A stretch of 64,000 nt of DNA from Congregibacter variabilis. Lineage in GTDB: Bacteria > Pseudomonadota > Gammaproteobacteria > Pseudomonadales > Halieaceae. Position numbers and translations under genes: made by a program. Numbering within the stretch: the stretch's first letter is position 1; each line of letters starts with the position of its first letter. Shown piece by piece: positions 16,727-24,199 of this stretch. The stretch covers positions 2,976,001 to 3,040,000 of the forward strand of contig NZ_CP136864.1 in assembly GCF_045689235.1 (NCBI RefSeq), read 5' to 3'. The notes under the pieces were generated by a model. It was not told where the DNA came from. It worked only from the letters and a program-made list of their open reading frames with translations, and did not search any database.

Positions 16727-17485
16727 ATGCAAGGTAGTACATCAGTTAGAGATCGATTTTTCTTTTACTACGCGCTTGTCCTTCTGGCGATCGTGCTGGG
16801 AGGATTTGCACCCTCGTTTTTTGCGCGATTTGCTTTTGCTCAAGAGAGTATGCCTTTTTATCTGCACCTGCATGGTGCCGTGCTAACCGGTTGGTTTGTA
16901 TTGTTAGTGACACAGGCTTTGTTGGTTCGCAATGCGAATACTGCACTGCATCGGCAGTTAGGCCGGTTTTTTGTCGCCTACGGCGTAGTGGTTGTGGTTG
17001 GCGGATTAATGGCGACGCTTAACTTTGTGCCGCGGGAGCTGGGCCATGGCACTACCTTTGATATGGACATGGCAGAAGTCAATCCTCAGCAGGCTGTGGG
17101 CATACCGTTCTTAAGTTTTGCCACGACCGTCGTTTGGATAAATATCGGCTCCGTTGTGGGTTTTGCGCTGCTTTTAGCCTTGGCCGTTTTCTCTCGAAAG
17201 AAGGCCGATGCCCATAAGCGCTTTATGTTGTTTGCTTCGGCATCGATTATCTCCCCTGCCTTGGCACGTATCTCTCGTATGGTTTTTGACACGGAGCAGG
17301 GGCCAATGATCCCTCTGGGGCTGTTACTGTTGATGTTGGCAATAGTGATCCATGATTACTGGCAGCAGAAAAAGCCACATCGAGCCACATTGGTTTCTAT
17401 AGGGATAGTCGTTGCACTCCATGCTATCGCTGGAGTGATCGCAATTAGCCCCTTGGGTCGGGCCTTTGTAAAAAGCCTGGCATGA
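16727..17485 (+). CDS. Seven-helix membrane protein of unknown function
   Basis: 252 residues from ATG 16727, with GAGG about 10 bases upstream. The frame continues upstream but overlaps the divergent DUF427 gene. I count seven hydrophobic segments: YALVLLAIVLGGFAPSFF, GAVLTGWFVLLVTQALLV, FFVAYGVVVVVGGLMATL, VWINIGSVVGFALLLALAVF, FMLFASASIISPALA, IPLGLLLLMLAIVIHDY and VSIGIVVALHAIAGVIAI. The motif YLHLHGAVLTGW with paired histidines and the later ALHRQLGRF are the most conserved-looking parts and could bind a metal or haem. I do not recognise a named family. Its stop is 4 bases from the stop of the converging BKACE gene. Confidence 0.6.
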   Translation: MQGSTSVRDRFFFYYALVLLAIVLGGFAPSFFARFAFAQESMPFYLHLHGAVLTGWFVLLVTQALLVRNANTALHRQLGRFFVAYGVVVVVGGLMATLNFVPRELGHGTTFDMDMAEVNPQQAVGIPFLSFATTVVWINIGSVVGFALLLALAVFSRKKADAHKRFMLFASASIISPALARISRMVFDTEQGPMIPLGLLLLMLAIVIHDYWQQKKPHRATLVSIGIVVALHAIAGVIAISPLGRAFVKSLA

Positions 17486-17489
17486 GGGT

Positions 17490-18428
17490 CTAAGCTGAAG
17501 CTTGGGATTGCTGTGTGAAGGCGACGGGAAACGTTGGTAGCTTCAGCATTGCAGCCGCTTCTGTGGGCGAAGCAATAGGGCGGTCGTAGCGCGCCGCGAT
17601 GTCGGTCACTTCGCTCACTAGCTCTACATTTGTCGGTGTGCGATCTCCGGCATAGGGTTCCAGACCGACCTGCACGTGCCCACCCCGCTGTATCGCCGCT
17701 TCGGCCAGACCGCAGCCTACGCAATCAGCACCAAAGCTTGAGACCAGCCACGGTACATCCCAGTCTCCGAGCATGCCCAGGTATGCATCCAGACTGGTTG
17801 CGGTGGGCGGCATGCCGAAGGGAAGTTCCTCCGACGCAAAATACAGTTTGATCATGCTTCCCGGTGGAAGTTTGTCCGCGCGGTGGTATGCAAGAACAAA
17901 CTTGAGAAAGCTGGGCTCGAAGATGGAGATGCTCAGACCAATGTTGTGTCGCCGGCAGGCCTCCACGTAGTAGCGAGAGTCCGTCATGTCATTGCGATAA
18001 AGATATTCACTGGGCGCAAAGAGCCCGTCCTCATCCAGCAGTGACAAATTGAAAGTGCCGGGATCCACGAGACCTTGAGCCAGCAAGCCCTCGCGTGCCA
18101 TCTCTTCGACATGCTTGTAGCGCGTTTGCACGCCAACGCCTTCCTGGCCCACGGGCATGGTCGGCGTCAGAATTGCGTCGGGACGAATTTTTAGCAGCCG
18201 ACGCCAGGGTCGTGCGTAGCGCTCCGTGTCCAGTTCGCCGCAGCCACCAATAATGGGTTCGTCGGTATGGTTGTGGATCAGTGCTGCGCCAGCCTCCATG
18301 CACGCCACCGCGTCGGCGACTATCTCGTCATCACTGTAGGGCACGTTAGGGTTTAGCGCCTTGCTGGCTGCCCCATTGAGTGAGGCTTCAATAATCAGCG
18401 GTTTACCCGCAACAGGCTGGAATGACAT
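17490..18428 (-). CDS. BKACE-family (DUF849) enzyme
   Basis: 312 residues. N-terminal IIEASLNGAASK, then AGAALIHNHTDEP (zinc HxH), a middle part with LLKIRPDAILTPTMP and PGTFNL, and the C-terminal GGHVQVGLEPYAGDRTPTNVEL block. This family contains 3-keto-5-aminohexanoate cleavage enzyme and other beta-keto acid cleavage enzymes that condense a beta-keto acid with acetyl-CoA, using zinc. The usual HxHxR after the barrel strand is HNHTD here, so the charge next to the metal differs. The gene is 18 bases after def in the minus-strand train. Substrate unknown. Confidence 0.87.
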   Translation of the reverse strand: MSFQPVAGKPLIIEASLNGAASKALNPNVPYSDDEIVADAVACMEAGAALIHNHTDEPIIGGCGELDTERYARPWRRLLKIRPDAILTPTMPVGQEGVGVQTRYKHVEEMAREGLLAQGLVDPGTFNLSLLDEDGLFAPSEYLYRNDMTDSRYYVEACRRHNIGLSISIFEPSFLKFVLAYHRADKLPPGSMIKLYFASEELPFGMPPTATSLDAYLGMLGDWDVPWLVSSFGADCVGCGLAEAAIQRGGHVQVGLEPYAGDRTPTNVELVSEVTDIAARYDRPIASPTEAAAMLKLPTFPVAFTQQSQASA

Positions 18429-18446
18429 AGGTTTTCCGTGTCTTGG

Positions 18447-18956
18447 TTAGGCGGCCTGTGCTTCTCGGGCATTGCGTTTCGCCGCAATTTTCAGGCGTAG
18501 CTTTTTAAACCATGATAGTAGATCTATAAAAAGCACGCCTTCCAGATGGTCCAGTTCATGTTGCACGCAGACCGCATGCATGCCGTCGACATCGAGCTCA
18601 AAACTTTCGCCATCAAGGTTTTGCGCGCGAACTTTTAAACGCGTTGCTCGAACAACGTTGCCCTCGATGCCAGGCACCGACAGGCAGCTTTCTTCCACAA
18701 ATCTTGGTGTAGATTTTGAAATGACCTCGGGGTTGATGTACAGCTGGGCGCCGTAGTCGTCGTCAGGCACATTGACCAAAATAATGCGTTTTGAGATGCC
18801 GGCCTGGGGTGCGGACAGGCCAATGCCGCCAGTCTCGCCAAGGGTGTCGAATAGATCACCGACCTGCCCCTGAAGTGCTTCATCGAACACGGTAACGGGC
18901 GCGGACTGTTCCCGCAGCCGTTCATCCGGCATTTCGATAATGTCGAGTATGGCCAT
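18447..18956 (-). CDS. def: Peptide deformylase
   Basis: 169 residues. The three motifs are GIGLSAPQ (usual GxGLAAPQ), ESCLSVPG (usual EGCLS) and QHELDHLEG with the HExxH metal site. The enzyme removes the formyl group from nascent proteins. The serine in the second motif beside the metal-ligand cysteine is a known kind of variant and does not remove a ligand. The ATG directly abuts the pucC stop codon, so def is part of the transcript from the puc side or has a promoter inside pucC. Confidence 0.93.
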   Translation of the reverse strand: MAILDIIEMPDERLREQSAPVTVFDEALQGQVGDLFDTLGETGGIGLSAPQAGISKRIILVNVPDDDYGAQLYINPEVISKSTPRFVEESCLSVPGIEGNVVRATRLKVRAQNLDGESFELDVDGMHAVCVQHELDHLEGVLFIDLLSWFKKLRLKIAAKRNAREAQAA

Positions 18957-20408
18957 CTAAAGGGCAGGCCCGGTTGCGATGCTGCCAGCGTCCGTAGCGG
19001 GACGTGTACGAAGCAGCGGCGCAATCAGTATCAGAGTGCCGAGCAGCAGTGCTATTTCTATGGCATAAACCGTCATATAGCCGCTGGCGCTGGCGCTGGC
19101 GCTGGCACTGGTGGAGGCTCCGGTCAATGATGAGGCTTCCAGCGCGTTAACCAGATCGCGGATGATGCCCGACAGCGCTACGCCAATGCCCGCAGCCGTT
19201 GCCTGCACGGCACCCCAGGCGCCCAGAGCAAGCCCGGCTTGTTCCCGGGGCGCGCGGTTCATGGTTGATGTCAGCGTGCCATGTCCAAAGAGCGCGCCGC
19301 CAAAACCTATCAGGAAGTTGCCCGCCACAAACAGCCAGGGGTTGAGCAGCGGTGCCGCAGTAATCACCAGGGCAAAGGCGGGTAAACCGATGAACGCGCC
19401 GATGCGTGTGGCGACATAAGGGTCCATGCCTTCGCTAATAGCTTTGGATGCTGCGCCGAAACCAGTAAGGCCGCCCACAGCAAAGAGAGCGGTCAGCAGT
19501 GTGGTAGAGCTGACAGAAAGATTGAGCACGTGGCCGCCAAAAGGCTCGAGTAAAATATCGGCCATACCAAAGGCCATGGTGCCCATGCCGACAATAGCTA
19601 GGCGACGAACAGTGTGTTCACCCTCACAGAATTTCTGCCAGGCGTCTTTGAAGCTGGGGTCTGGTGCAACGCTGACTTCGCCCCGCTGGGGTCGGCGAAC
19701 TTCTTGTTTCCAGACGGCGGTAACGTTGAGTACCAGAGTTAGCAAGGCGGTCATCTGGATAACCTGTACCAAACGGCCAGGGCTGAAGTCCATGAGTACG
19801 GTGCCAAAAATGAGTGCGCTGACCATCATGCCGACCAGCAGCATTACGTACATAAGTCCCACGACCCGAGGGTGGGACTCCTGGGGTGCCAGGTCGGTTG
19901 CCAGCGCGAGCCCGGCGGTCTGTACCGTATGGATTCCAGCTCCGACCAGTAAAAATGATGCTGCGGCGGTAATTTGACCAACCCAGGGCGAGACATTGCC
20001 AGACATCCCTTCACCGGCAAGGACCAGCAGCGCAAAAGGCATGATAGAAAATCCGCCAAACTGTGCGAGAGAGCCCTTCCAGACGAAGGGTACACGCCGC
20101 CAGCCCAGCGCACTTTGGTGATTATCTGAGCGAAAACCTATCAGTGCGCGCAGGGGTGCAAAAATGAGAGGCATGGCCAGCATGACACCTACGATGGACG
20201 CAGGAACGTTCAGCTCCACGATCATCACACGATTGAGCGTGCCCACCAGAAGCACCATAGCCATGCCGACGGAGACTTGAAACAGCGAGAGACGTAATAA
20301 GCGGCGCAGCGGAAGATCAGGCGTCGCCACGTCCGCGAAAGGCATGCAATGGGGCCCCAGAGAGGACCACATAGAAATGAGTTTGCGGTTGAGACGATTC
20401 ACCGGCAC
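18957..20408 (-). CDS. pucC: PucC/BCH2-family light-harvesting assembly protein
   Basis: 483 residues, GTG start with GAGG 5 bases before it. The family hallmark region is clear: LPLRRLLRLSLFQVSVGMAMV, then GTLNRVMIVEL, APLRALIGFRSD, and LGWRRVPFVWKGSL, each partial. It has about twelve hydrophobic segments in major-facilitator style. PucC-type proteins are thought to deliver bacteriochlorophyll or aid LH complex assembly in the inner membrane. A run of SA dipeptides (GASTSASASASASGY) lies in the loop before the last helix, encoded by four perfect GCTGGC hexamers at 19083-19106. It follows pucA after a pair of hairpins. Confidence 0.92.
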   Translation of the reverse strand: MPVNRLNRKLISMWSSLGPHCMPFADVATPDLPLRRLLRLSLFQVSVGMAMVLLVGTLNRVMIVELNVPASIVGVMLAMPLIFAPLRALIGFRSDNHQSALGWRRVPFVWKGSLAQFGGFSIMPFALLVLAGEGMSGNVSPWVGQITAAASFLLVGAGIHTVQTAGLALATDLAPQESHPRVVGLMYVMLLVGMMVSALIFGTVLMDFSPGRLVQVIQMTALLTLVLNVTAVWKQEVRRPQRGEVSVAPDPSFKDAWQKFCEGEHTVRRLAIVGMGTMAFGMADILLEPFGGHVLNLSVSSTTLLTALFAVGGLTGFGAASKAISEGMDPYVATRIGAFIGLPAFALVITAAPLLNPWLFVAGNFLIGFGGALFGHGTLTSTMNRAPREQAGLALGAWGAVQATAAGIGVALSGIIRDLVNALEASSLTGASTSASASASASGYMTVYAIEIALLLGTLILIAPLLRTRPATDAGSIATGPAL

Positions 20409-20428
20409 TCAATCCTCAGAAATAAATC

Positions 20429-20490
20429 GGGGCGACCTAAGCCGCCCCAGAAGGTTTTACTACAACCGCCGGAGCGATCTTAGCCGCCCC
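20429..20490 (-). promoter_or_regulatory. Tandem hairpins between pucA and pucC
   Basis: Two stem-loops on the minus strand. The first pairs GGGGCG (20485-20490) with CGCTCC (20471-20476, one G-U) and includes the pucA stop codon. The second pairs GGGGCG (20443-20448) with CGCCCC (20429-20434) and is followed by GATTTATTTC. They come from a direct repeat: a 14-base block at 20483-20496 recurs at 20441-20454, 42 bases away. Stem-loops at this place are known in puf and puc operons to stabilise the antenna message and reduce read-through. That role here is inference. Confidence 0.6.
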
Positions 20491-20623
20491 AGAAGGCTGC
20501 GAACCAGGTAGTGTTGTTCAGAATGGCAAAGTGCACAGTCAGTGCAATTACGGCCACGCCGCCCAGCATCAATGGGATTCCAACAGTAGGATTCACCACG
20601 GTCCAAAGTTTTCCGTTATTCAT
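20480..20623 (-). CDS. pucA: LH2-type antenna alpha subunit
   Basis: 47 residues: short polar start MNNGKLWTVVNP, one membrane helix, and the end TTWFAAFWGG. It aligns without gaps to the LH2 alpha chain: His31 in ALTVHFAIL is the B850 bacteriochlorophyll ligand and the WTVVNP segment is typical. Positions 44-45 are Phe-Trp, where the classic B850 protein has Tyr-Trp. AAGGAG lies 6 bases before the ATG, a strong ribosome-binding site. It follows pucB by 10 bases. It is a single membrane-spanning protein that forms the ring antenna with pucB. It is too short for ordinary gene finders. Confidence 0.95.
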   Translation of the reverse strand: MNNGKLWTVVNPTVGIPLMLGGVAVIALTVHFAILNNTTWFAAFWGG

Positions 20624-20633
20624 GGTTTACTCC

Positions 20634-20786
20634 TTAGCCCAACCAGGGGGTTAGTGTGTACGCCAAGGCGTGCGCCACGAGTGCGATTACAAAGAACACA
20701 CGCGTACCATCGATGATGTACTTGTGTACTTCCTCAGATTCCCTAATGGTCAAGCCGGTCGGGAAGACCTTTTCTCCATTTTCCAC
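20634..20786 (-). CDS. pucB: LH2-type antenna beta subunit
   Basis: 50 residues from GTG 20786, chosen because GGAG lies 8 bases before it and the protein then has normal beta-subunit length. The frame stays open to 20888, but that part would begin inside the promoter. Motifs: VFPTGLTIRESEEVHKYIIDGTR (N-terminal face with the first histidine; seen in part), then the helix VIALVAHALAY with the B850-binding histidine, and the end TPWLG. It pairs with pucA and pigments in the inner membrane. Confidence 0.94.
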   Translation of the reverse strand: MENGEKVFPTGLTIRESEEVHKYIIDGTRVFFVIALVAHALAYTLTPWLG

Positions 20787-20859
20787 TTTAGCTACTCCGT
20801 TACCTATCACAGTGATGGCGGAAACAGCTGCGGATAAGGCAACTTTTCCCGTACAGATC

Positions 20860-20888
20860 AGACTAGGAAGTCGCACAGATATTGTCAA
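20860..20888 (-). promoter_or_regulatory. Candidate sigma-70-type promoter of pucBA
   Basis: On the minus strand a perfect TTGACA (-35, 20883-20888) is followed after 17 bases by TAGTCT (-10-like, 20860-20865). The -10 is weak, which fits a regulated promoter. The start of transcription would be near 20852, giving a leader of about 65 bases before pucB. The PpsR-type palindrome lies about 20 bases upstream of the -35. Confidence 0.5.
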
Positions 20889-20907
20889 GGTTATTTGGCA
20901 CCAATAA

Positions 20908-20927
20908 GTGTAAACAAAAGTTTACAC
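20908..20927. promoter_or_regulatory. PpsR/CrtJ-type operator upstream of pucBA
   Basis: GTGTAAAC at 20908-20915 and GTTTACAC at 20920-20927 are perfect 8-base arms around AAAA. The inner part is exactly TGT-N12-ACA (20909-20926), the recognised binding consensus of the redox- and light-linked repressor PpsR/CrtJ. It is placed just upstream of the pucBA promoter. No ppsR gene is in the window, so the regulator is inferred. Confidence 0.7.
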
Positions 20928-21058
20928 ATTGGCAATAGGCGGTGCCGCCTTTTTTATCTCGTAGGCGTTTTTTGCGATTCGACCCCGCTGAGCCTCTGAT
21001 TCGGCGAGACAGACGTCGAACGCCGGGAACGACGATCCGCGTAAATGCGCGATGAAGC

Positions 21059-21089
21059 AAAAAAAAACCGCGCCCCAAACGGGACGCGG
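21059..21089 (-). terminator. Rho-independent terminator after the TPLSxMLGLP protein gene
   Basis: Minus strand: CCGCGTCCC pairs with GGGGCGCGG (9 pairs, one G-U) around GTTT, at 21068-21089. Nine T's follow directly (21059-21067). It is 24 bases past the stop codon and separates that gene from the puc promoter. Confidence 0.9.
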
Positions 21090-21113
21090 CCTAAATGGTC
21101 TAGCTTGCCTGGT

Positions 21114-21824
21114 TTAACTGAGGTAATGCTCGCGCTTGGATAACAGAGGAAGTCCCAGCATTGACGAAAACGGTGTACCGCTCTTGCTCTTAAGCGATAT
21201 GCCAAAGGAAGACGCTTTGCCCTCCAGGCGTTCGCTTTTGACAGGGAGTCCAAGCATGGATGAGAGCGGCGTGTCGTTGCTGCTCTTGATCTTCCAGCCT
21301 ACCAACGACGAAAAGGTGAAATCGGGAGCCAGCGGCTTGAACCACTGTGAAAAATGACTCAGACCGTCCTGCTGGGTATCAAAGCCGAAGGCTTCTGACA
21401 TTGTGCCATTGACCAGCACGGGGAGACCGAGCATGTTCGACAGGGGAGTCGCTTGCTCGCTCAGCGGAACAAATGGCTCTGGCGCTGGTACATGTGAGTC
21501 TGAAAGAGGCTTGTACTCGTCCAAAGTTACTTCGACCATGCGTGAGGCGATAAAGGGAGGTGTCACGGCTACCAGCGCTCGACCTTCGGTCAGTCGCTGC
21601 ATGTAAAAATCCGCGTGCTGACCGAGCATGCTACCGATACGTACGGCTTTGTTGACCATGTCTGTGGGGTTAGCAGTCTCAGTTACGTCGCCTTCATGCT
21701 GAATGGGAGCCTTAGGGCCCTCCATCAACGCAATATCGTCACTGCTATAACCAAGTTCTACCAGAGCATTTACCGCGGCACGTGCTCGACCTTCATCATC
21801 ATATAAACGCGCTATCACCAACAT
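21114..21824 (-). CDS. Undescribed protein with TPLSxMLGLP repeats, upstream of pucBA
   Basis: 236 residues from ATG 21824, chosen for AAGGAG 7 bases upstream. The first 100 residues (MLVIARLYDDEGRARAAVNA, LGYSSDDIALM, and later GRALVAVTP) resemble the small alpha/beta stress-protein domains of the YflT/DUF1269 type that sense or bind across a 'volume' fold; the match is by eye. The C-terminal half carries three near-identical motifs, TPLSNMLGLP (126-135), TPLSSMLGLP (185-194) and TPFSSMLGLP (217-226), plus a worn copy near 169-180. The linkers are polar and low in structure. Such a layout suggests a scaffold or docking protein with several copies of one short binding motif. Its own promoter and terminator make it a separate unit from pucBA. 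Function unknown. Confidence 0.75.
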   Translation of the reverse strand: MLVIARLYDDEGRARAAVNALVELGYSSDDIALMEGPKAPIQHEGDVTETANPTDMVNKAVRIGSMLGQHADFYMQRLTEGRALVAVTPPFIASRMVEVTLDEYKPLSDSHVPAPEPFVPLSEQATPLSNMLGLPVLVNGTMSEAFGFDTQQDGLSHFSQWFKPLAPDFTFSSLVGWKIKSSNDTPLSSMLGLPVKSERLEGKASSFGISLKSKSGTPFSSMLGLPLLSKREHYLS

Positions 21825-21896
21825 GAGTTGACTCCTTATTTTCAACTTTTCTTGTCTTTCTCACCAAACATACGCCGACTTTTAAATATTGGACCG

Positions 21897-21924
21897 AAGT
21901 TAGACAAAATAAATTTTTTGTCAA
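21897..21924 (-). promoter_or_regulatory. Candidate promoter of the TPLSxMLGLP protein gene
   Basis: Minus strand: perfect TTGACA (21919-21924), 16-base AT-rich spacer, TAACTT (21897-21902). The -35 lies within an AT-rich palindrome at 21913-21930 (ATTTTTT, 4-base loop, AAAAAAT). The arrangement, strong -35 and weak -10, is like that of the puc promoter. Confidence 0.4.
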
Positions 21925-21931
21925 AAAAATG

Positions 21932-23158
21932 TCAGCTAGCCAAGTCAGGAAGCAGAGCCATCGCATTATCCCGAAGGATCGCACTTCGGATCGCCATTCG
22001 CTGCGGGCTGTCTGTGCAGATCAGAACTTTAGCCAGCGTTGCGCCTAGGTGATACCAGGGCCAGTCCGTACCAAATAGCAGCCGCTCGCCGCCGGTCCGG
22101 GCGATGATGGTGTCCAGGCTCGTGACTCCCTGGCCATGGATTCCCAGCCAGGCATTTTGATGTGCAAGCGCCAATTCCAGCATTCCGGCACTGTCGCGGG
22201 CACCCGCGTGGCCCAAAATGACCTGCAGCCTAGGGAAGTCCCGCAGGACTTTTGCGTAATGCCTGGGTACGGCGTATCGCTGACTCGACTCTGGTTCAAT
22301 GCCCGCGCGACCGCCGTGGAAGAAGATCACCATTCCCAGTCGCTGTGCCTCTTCATACAAAGGCATCATGCTTGGGTCGTCGGGGTAGAAGCGCTGCACG
22401 GTTGGATGCAGTTTGACGACGCGAGCGCCGGTTGCTGCGTATTGATGCAGCTGCTCTACGCGATCAGGGTCTTGTGGGTGCACTGAGCAGCCCGCCATCA
22501 AGCGGTCACTTATGTCAGCGCTAGAGATCGCCGCTCGCCATTGCTCGGTGAGATCATCACCAAAAGGCAGGCCCAGTTTTATGGGCAGAACAAGGGAGTG
22601 TTGTACTCGCATGCAGTCCATTTCGGCGATGAGATTGGGGATCGTGTGGCTGCGAATGACCTCGTTTCCCCATAAGCCCTGCGTAGTGAGTACTCTTTCG
22701 TTCTTGCTCAGTGCCTCTGGAGAAAAATTCCCGTTGATATAGATATCCAGGTCCAGCTCGCTCGGCGGGGCGGTTCCATCACAGTCCAGCAGGTGTCGAA
22801 CCCGGGGTGTCGAGGCCTGTAGGTCCAGCTCCGGTTTAAAGAGTATCGACATGCCCAGGTGGGCGTGGACATCAACAATTCCCGGAAGGCTGTCATCAAC
22901 ACAGATTAGGTTGCCGGCATCATTGAGCTCGAACCACGGTAGCGAGGCCAGCCCGCGATAACCTGCGTAGCGTTGCTCACCGTAGGGCCCCTTTCCTTTT
23001 CTAACCGCCTCGTCCAGTTGCTGCTTGGCCAGTTGGTCGATATCTGCCTGGGTGTATCGCCCCGGGGCTGGCTCTTCACTGCACCCGCTTGTGCTCACCG
23101 CTGCAATACCGCCGGCGGCAATCCTCAGAACCTGCCGGCGGGATAGACCTGCGTTCAC
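21932..23158 (-). CDS. Tat-exported amidohydrolase (amidohydrolase-2 type)
   Basis: 408 residues, GTG start 2 bases after the SDR stop. The N-terminus SRRQVLRIAAGGIAAVSTSGC has a twin-arginine signal, and the cysteine may be a lipobox. TIM-barrel metal motifs: VDVHAHLGM near residue 95, KLHPTVQRF, FFHGGRAG, LGHAGARDS and LLFGTDWPW. These match the amidohydrolase-2 family (decarboxylases and lactonases using one zinc). The substrate is unknown. The start nearly touches the SDR gene, so the two are probably translated together. Confidence 0.83.
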   Translation of the reverse strand: MNAGLSRRQVLRIAAGGIAAVSTSGCSEEPAPGRYTQADIDQLAKQQLDEAVRKGKGPYGEQRYAGYRGLASLPWFELNDAGNLICVDDSLPGIVDVHAHLGMSILFKPELDLQASTPRVRHLLDCDGTAPPSELDLDIYINGNFSPEALSKNERVLTTQGLWGNEVIRSHTIPNLIAEMDCMRVQHSLVLPIKLGLPFGDDLTEQWRAAISSADISDRLMAGCSVHPQDPDRVEQLHQYAATGARVVKLHPTVQRFYPDDPSMMPLYEEAQRLGMVIFFHGGRAGIEPESSQRYAVPRHYAKVLRDFPRLQVILGHAGARDSAGMLELALAHQNAWLGIHGQGVTSLDTIIARTGGERLLFGTDWPWYHLGATLAKVLICTDSPQRMAIRSAILRDNAMALLPDLAS

Positions 23159-23160
23159 AA

Positions 23161-24138
23161 TCAGGCTGCCGAAACGCCGGTGAGTAACTCTGATAAGGCC
23201 CAGAGTTTGCGCGCTTCCTCGGCGTCTACCGCATGAGCATCAACCCCTTGATAACGGGCGGTATCGCTACCCACTTCGGTGCTGTTGGCGATGTTGCAGT
23301 CTTCGCAGTACACACCACCGTGTCCCTCCAGGTCTGGAGCCGTGGCTGCCCAGACTGTGGTGGCAGCACCCTGTTCGGTATTTTTAAAAATTGCGTTCAC
23401 CGTGCCGGCTTCATCTATCCATCCCATGGCAATCATTTCTTCTTTGGGTAGATGACGCTGCAGGGGCGTCATGATGCCTCCCGGGTGCACAGCAAAGGCG
23501 CGAACATTATCGGACCGGCCCCGCGCATCAAGCTCAACCGCAAACAGGCTGTTGGCGGTCTTAGCCTGACCATAGGCAATCCACTTGTTGTAATCGTCCT
23601 TGGTAAACATGAGGTCATCCCAACGAATCGGCGACAGCTTGTGTCCGGTAGATGACAGCGACACCACTCGGGCGCCGCCGTTTGCGGCCAGCGCCGGGTA
23701 CAAAAGCAGAGTCATCGCAAAGTGCCCCAGATGATTGGTAGCAAACTGCGCCTCCCAGTCCTGAGCCAGGCGCGTTTCGGGGCAGGCCATGATCGCGGCA
23801 TTGTTAATGAGAATATCAATACTTTTGCCGCCGTCTAAAAAGCGCTGGGCAAAGACCTTTACCGATGCGAGGTCACCAAGATCCAGCGCATCGACCTCAA
23901 TCTTGCCAGGTAAATCCGCAAGTGCTGCTAACTCAGTAAGGGCATGCTCGGGACGTCTTGCCGGCACGAGTACCGACGCCCCCGCGGCGGCAAGCGCGCG
24001 GGCGGTCTCCAGGCCCAAGCCCGAATATCCCCCGGTAACCACAGCAAGTTTGCCGGTCAGGTCTACACCGGCGATAACCTCGCTGGCGCTGCTGTCTTTG
24101 TTGAAGGCGGACGCTATCGCTAGCTGTGGTGTGCTCAT
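23161..24138 (-). CDS. Short-chain dehydrogenase/reductase
   Basis: 325 residues, ATG with AAGGAG 9 bases upstream. NAD(P)-binding TGGYSGLGLETA, DALDLGDLAS, NNAAIM, the serine of SLSSTGH and the catalytic YGQAK are present. The long C-terminal part and the LSPIRWDDL-type insert place it near retinol dehydrogenase/WW-oxidoreductase-type SDRs. It oxidises or reduces an alcohol/ketone of unknown identity. Neighbours are a SnoaL protein and an exported amidohydrolase. Confidence 0.87.
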   Translation of the reverse strand: MSTPQLAIASAFNKDSSASEVIAGVDLTGKLAVVTGGYSGLGLETARALAAAGASVLVPARRPEHALTELAALADLPGKIEVDALDLGDLASVKVFAQRFLDGGKSIDILINNAAIMACPETRLAQDWEAQFATNHLGHFAMTLLLYPALAANGGARVVSLSSTGHKLSPIRWDDLMFTKDDYNKWIAYGQAKTANSLFAVELDARGRSDNVRAFAVHPGGIMTPLQRHLPKEEMIAMGWIDEAGTVNAIFKNTEQGAATTVWAATAPDLEGHGGVYCEDCNIANSTEVGSDTARYQGVDAHAVDAEEARKLWALSELLTGVSAA

Positions 24139-24199
24139 GCTTGCGGTCTCCTTAAAAGGAACTGTTGTTATTGTTGGTGCATGGTTTATGCATGGCCGC

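Larger units (their letters stand above)
20787..21113. other. Regulatory gap between pucB and the repeat-protein gene
   Basis: 327 bases without a gene. It contains the pucB leader, the candidate promoter (20860-20888), the TGT-N12-ACA palindrome (20908-20927) and the terminator of the upstream gene (21059-21089). The remaining 20928-21058 shows no clear element besides a short GC hairpin followed by T's on the plus strand near 20938, which has no gene to serve. Confidence 0.7.

Noticed and set aside
20787..20888. N-terminal extension of pucB giving 84 residues
   Set aside because: It would start within the -35 element and gives a protein far longer than any beta antenna chain; GTG 20786 fits length and ribosome-binding site.
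20936..20957. GC hairpin followed by T's on the plus strand
   Set aside because: The loop is too small for a good terminator and no plus-strand gene ends here.
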